A stretch of 7,628 nt of DNA from the NCBI GenBank assembly GCA_046590705.1, contig JBKJUK010000007.1, positions 1-7,628 of the forward strand, in the 5' to 3' direction. This document shows, in pieces, positions 5,329 through 7,628 of the stretch; within the stretch, counting starts at the first letter, position 1, and each line of letters starts with the position of its first letter. The position numbers were made by a program, and so were the translations under genes. The notes under the pieces are model-generated. The model was given only the letters and a program-made list of their open reading frames with translations. It did not search any database and was not told where the DNA came from. The DNA is from JBKJUK01 sp046590705 (GTDB lineage: Bacteria > Acidobacteriota > Thermoanaerobaculia > Gp7-AA8).

Positions 5329-6420
5329 CTAAAAGAAAATCCTGGTGACAGTCCAGTAAAGTCCAGTCGCCGCGATCAGAAGCGAAAGCGGAACGATGAC
5401 CCTGCTTCTGTACCAGGCCTTTTTCCTTGCCCAGCTGGAGATCAGCACGAAGGCCCCGGCGATCACCGAGAGCTGTCCGAGTTCGACGCCTACGTTGAAG
5501 GAGATCAGCGCCGTAGCGAACTCGCTGCGCGGCAGCCCGAGCTGACTGAGCACTCCCGCGAAGCCCATCCCGTGAAGAAGTCCGAAGACGAATACGAGGG
5601 CAACACGCCAGGGTCTCACCTCGCGCGTGGTCAAGTTCTCAACCGCCACGTACACGATGGAGAGCGCAATCAGCGGCTCGACGATGGAACCGGGAAGAGA
5701 GAGTTTTCCATAGATCGAGAGCGCCAGCGTGATCGAGTGTGCGACCGTGAATGCCGTGACCTGCGTCAGCAGCGAGCGCCAGCTCGTGGCCAGCAGAAAC
5801 AGTCCGAGCACGAAGAGAATGTGATCGAGGCCCTTCGGGAGAATATGCGTGTAACCCAGCTTCGCGTACTGAACGACTGTATCCCAGCGCCTTTGTGCGG
5901 GAGTGCGTGCGTCGAGCGCAAACGGTTTGCTGTCCTCCGCACCTTCCAGCCATTGCGTCGATACAATTTCGGCACCGTTCTGCAACTGGAGCGAGTAGCT
6001 GGTGTAAACGAGCGAGTAGGCCCAGTGGAAGCGCTTCGAGCCGGGAGGAATCGCGCCGGTCAGTCGAACGATTCCGTAGATCTTCGTTGGATCGGTGGAG
6101 ACGGGCACGTACTCGTAACCGGGTATGACGACCTTCTCATCGAAGCGAATGGTGACAGTCTGCAGAAAAGCTTTCTGCAGCGCCCGCATTTGAGTCGCAT
6201 ACTCACTCGCCGAAGTAGCCGTGCGGAGCGATTCTCCCGCCAGAAATTGCAGTCGAGGGACGACGGACTCGGGATCAACCGTTAGTTCTACTGTGTAACG
6301 ATGCTGATCGAAGTGAGCCCGCACCTGGGTCGTGCCCATCTCATGCGCGCTCAACAGGCCCGGATAGAAAGCACACAGAAAGAGCGCCCACGCGAAACGG
6401 AGCGAAACGTTCCGCTTCAA
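5329..6420 (-). CDS. HupE/UreJ-type membrane protein with large extracytoplasmic domain
   Basis: 363 residues from a TTG start. A signal peptide (about 1-25, ending LLSA) is followed by a beta-rich outer domain (about 26-184) and six predicted membrane helices (about 197-361). The membrane half carries HupE/UreJ-style polar motifs: YTHILPKGLDHILF (His192, Asp199, His200), FTVAHS (His228), VEPLIALS (Glu248), FGLLHGMGFA (His283) and FNVGVELGQ (Glu313). Classic HupE and UreJ are Ni/Co permeases; this longer variant is less studied, so metal transport is inference. The TTG at 6420 overlaps the previous gene's TGA as TTGA, which implies translational coupling. An earlier in-frame GTG at 6483 would add 21 residues before the signal peptide and is less likely. 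No strong Shine-Dalgarno precedes the TTG. Family call strong; substrate and exact start uncertain. Confidence 0.88.
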   Translation of the reverse strand: MKRNVSLRFAWALFLCAFYPGLLSAHEMGTTQVRAHFDQHRYTVELTVDPESVVPRLQFLAGESLRTATSASEYATQMRALQKAFLQTVTIRFDEKVVIPGYEYVPVSTDPTKIYGIVRLTGAIPPGSKRFHWAYSLVYTSYSLQLQNGAEIVSTQWLEGAEDSKPFALDARTPAQRRWDTVVQYAKLGYTHILPKGLDHILFVLGLFLLATSWRSLLTQVTAFTVAHSITLALSIYGKLSLPGSIVEPLIALSIVYVAVENLTTREVRPWRVALVFVFGLLHGMGFAGVLSQLGLPRSEFATALISFNVGVELGQLSVIAGAFVLISSWARKKAWYRSRVIVPLSLLIAATGLYWTVTRIFF

Positions 6421-7232
6421 GAACGGCCCGCAGGAGGGGTAGCGCGCGGCGCGAACGTCAGCGACGCCCAATAGCTTTGCCACTCAGCTCGAGGCGAGGT
6501 GCTGCGGACCATTTCGACAGCCTTGACGAGCCACTCCCCACCCTGCTCGAGTGAGAGACTCACTCTTCCTGAGGCGTTTGTCCTCTGCTTGATCAGCCGG
6601 GTCGGATCCGACTTGTTGATGGCCACGACCAGCACACCAGCACCGGCAGGCTTACCGCGGAAGAGAAGCCGAAGTTTCAGTTTGCCGGAGGGAACCACCT
6701 GATACGGATCGTTCTCGGGAATCAGCTCCAGCGTGAGCCCTGCAGTGCGGGCATAGACACCACGTCCTTTTCCATCCACGTGCAAAAGCGTCTTCGGGCA
6801 TCTCGCGTAGAGTTCACGGCCGTCCTTCGCGCTCTCGCCACGCCTGACCCGCTCTGCAACGATCTTCTCGAGTCCTTCTTCGATCAGATAGGCCTCGAAC
6901 TTCGTTGCAGGCAGCGAAACTTCGGCATTACTGCTCTCGTAGGCCACCATCGTGTCGCCACGGGCCGTCACCGAACCGACGGGATCCTTTCCTTCCGGAC
7001 CCGGTACGAAAGTCACCGATTTTCCATTCAGCGCCACAAACCGGACAACCCTTTTCTCAACGCGCGGCAGCAGATCACCCTGAAAGTTCTGACCGACGCG
7101 AAAGCTCAAATTCACGAGGCTGTTTGCTGCGGGGTGATAGGTCGACGGCTCGATCCAGTAATCGTGAGCATCAGCCAGGCGAGGGAGGGCCAGGACAAGA
7201 AACAGGATAAGGGACAGCCACGTCGTTTTCAT
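6417..7232 (-). CDS. DUF4198 secreted protein, partner of the HupE/UreJ-type protein
   Basis: 271 residues. A clean signal peptide (1-22, ending ADA) predicts a periplasmic mature protein that starts with His23-Asp. DUF4198 features are present in order: HDYWIEPS (23-30), VGQNFQGD (46-53), KFEAYLIEEGLE (111-122), ELYARCPKTLL (140-150), LELIPENDPYQ (168-178), LRLLFRGKPAGAGVLV (187-202), then NASGRVSLSL (219-228), GEWLVKAVEM (232-241) and YWASLTF (254-260). DUF4198 is related to proteins annotated as nickel-uptake accessory factors (CbiK/NikM-type), and the late part looks like a carboxypeptidase-regulatory-like beta domain. It is the first gene of a two-gene operon and overlaps the next by 4 bp. 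No convincing promoter or Shine-Dalgarno is visible before the ATG. Metal binding is inferred, not seen. Confidence 0.9.
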   Translation of the reverse strand: MKTTWLSLILFLVLALPRLADAHDYWIEPSTYHPAANSLVNLSFRVGQNFQGDLLPRVEKRVVRFVALNGKSVTFVPGPEGKDPVGSVTARGDTMVAYESSNAEVSLPATKFEAYLIEEGLEKIVAERVRRGESAKDGRELYARCPKTLLHVDGKGRGVYARTAGLTLELIPENDPYQVVPSGKLKLRLLFRGKPAGAGVLVVAINKSDPTRLIKQRTNASGRVSLSLEQGGEWLVKAVEMVRSTSPRAEWQSYWASLTFAPRATPPAGRS

Positions 7233-7281
7233 CGAAGGAATTCTCTCACAGAGTCCAACGAAGATCGGGCAGGCACGGATT

Positions 7282-7328
7282 GCTGATGAACGCAGAACTC
7301 AGAACGCAGAACGTCGAAGTAAGAAAAC
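7282..7328 (+). repeat. Family-A repeat, copy 4
   Basis: Begins GCTGATGAACGCAGAACTC like the copy at 3565 and keeps the GCAGAAC units, but diverges toward its end (ACGTCGAAGTAAGAAAACAG). It is followed about 65 bp later by a family-B element, the same order as the reverse complement of 1-256. Confidence 0.75.
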
Positions 7329-7392
7329 AGTCGACGACGACATCCTGACTGTTGAGACGCGATTGTGGATGCCGAAGTGACGGATCATCAAC

Positions 7393-7537
7393 GTCATTCC
7401 GAAAGAGCGCGCCACGCCCGTTTGCGGGCCGACATTCGTGCTGCGACTGAGAAATCTACGCGAGGCGGTCGCGCTCGTCATTCCAAGCGCGATCCTTGTG
7501 CGTAGATTCCTCGCACCCGCCCATCCCACCGCTTCTA
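7393..7537 (+). repeat. Family-B hairpin repeat, copy 3
   Basis: Opens GTCATTCCGAAAGAGCGCGC. Its inverted repeat is at 7449-7461 against 7500-7512 with one mismatch (GAGAAATC instead of GAGGAATC). It ends with CGCACCCGCCCATCCC and ACCGCTTCTAA, matching copy 2. A second GTCATTCC occurs inside it at 7477, in the hairpin loop. Confidence 0.8.
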
Positions 7538-7600
7538 AGAAACTCACGGGTTTATGCGGGGTTGCGGGGTCGAAGAATTGCGCCGCAACGGACCGGCAAC

Positions 7601-7628
7601 GTCATTCCGAAGGAGAGCGCCGTGCTCG
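7601..7628 (+). repeat. Family-B repeat, copy 4, cut by the window end
   Basis: GTCATTCCGAAGGAGAGCGC begins here 63 bp after the end of copy 3. Only the opening 28 bp are visible, so the hairpin cannot be checked. Confidence 0.6.

Larger units (their letters stand above)
7233..7628. other. Gene-free region upstream of the DUF4198 operon
   Basis: Nearly 400 bp with no believable gene. It holds a family-A element, a family-B hairpin, and the start of another family-B element that runs off the window end. The operon promoter should lie between 7233 and 7281, but I find only a weak purine stretch (GAGAGAA, minus strand) and no clear -10. Confidence 0.7.

Noticed and set aside
5170..6285. 371-codon open frame on the plus strand over the HupE/UreJ-type gene
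   Set aside because: The minus-strand product has a signal peptide, membrane helices and family motifs; the plus-strand product is charged low-information sequence.
6421..6483. GTG start for the HupE/UreJ-type protein
   Set aside because: It would place 21 polar residues before a good signal peptide and overlap the upstream gene by 67 bp; TTG at 6420 fits better.
7299..7547. 82-codon minus-strand open frame in the repeat region
   Set aside because: It is composed almost entirely of family-A and family-B repeat sequence.

Overview
This window looks like a chromosomal housekeeping stretch of a GC-rich, free-living bacterium. The genes are scattered on both strands and separated by dispersed non-coding repeats. 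The gene mix (DUF6812-like, DUF2784, DUF4198 plus HupE/UreJ), the repeat style and a probable preference for leaderless starts suggest Gemmatimonadota, with Acidobacteriota as the main alternative. This placement is inference, because no rRNA or marker gene is present. I see no phage, IS, CRISPR, toxin-antitoxin or defence genes, and no tRNA or rRNA.

Layout. 1-290: repeat DNA (a hairpin element of family B, then a 7-bp-unit element of family A, both in minus orientation) and a likely leaderless promoter. 291-2843 (+): glycogen phosphorylase, complete, with its last codons made of a GC-rich repeat. 2844-3145: no gene, GC-rich repeats and a second family-B hairpin. 3146-3505 (-): small DUF2784 membrane protein. 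3506-3755: GC-rich repeat and a pair of inverted family-A elements. 3756-4163 (-): DUF3221/YobA-like lipoprotein. 4164-4257: divergent promoter region with an inverted repeat. 4258-4779 (+): DUF6812-like cytoplasmic protein built from two homologous halves. 4818-5201 (-): ApaG. 5329-6420 and 6417-7232 (-): a two-gene operon, DUF4198 secreted protein followed by a HupE/UreJ-type membrane protein. 7233-7628: family-A and family-B repeats again, in plus orientation.

Functional links. Only DUF4198-HupE/UreJ is a convincing operon. The genes share a TTGA stop/start overlap. Both products are predicted to start, after signal-peptide removal, with histidine, which points to metal (Ni/Co or Cu) handling outside the membrane. 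The other genes appear to be single transcription units: glycogen breakdown (GlgP), unknown envelope roles (DUF2784, DUF3221) and an ApaG-fold protein.

Best leads: the N-terminal-His pair, the internal duplication in the DUF6812-like protein, the TAnnnT-N9/10-ATG arrangement before three genes, and a structured repeat family whose hairpin arms differ between copies while keeping pairing. I do not see a clearly new multi-gene system.
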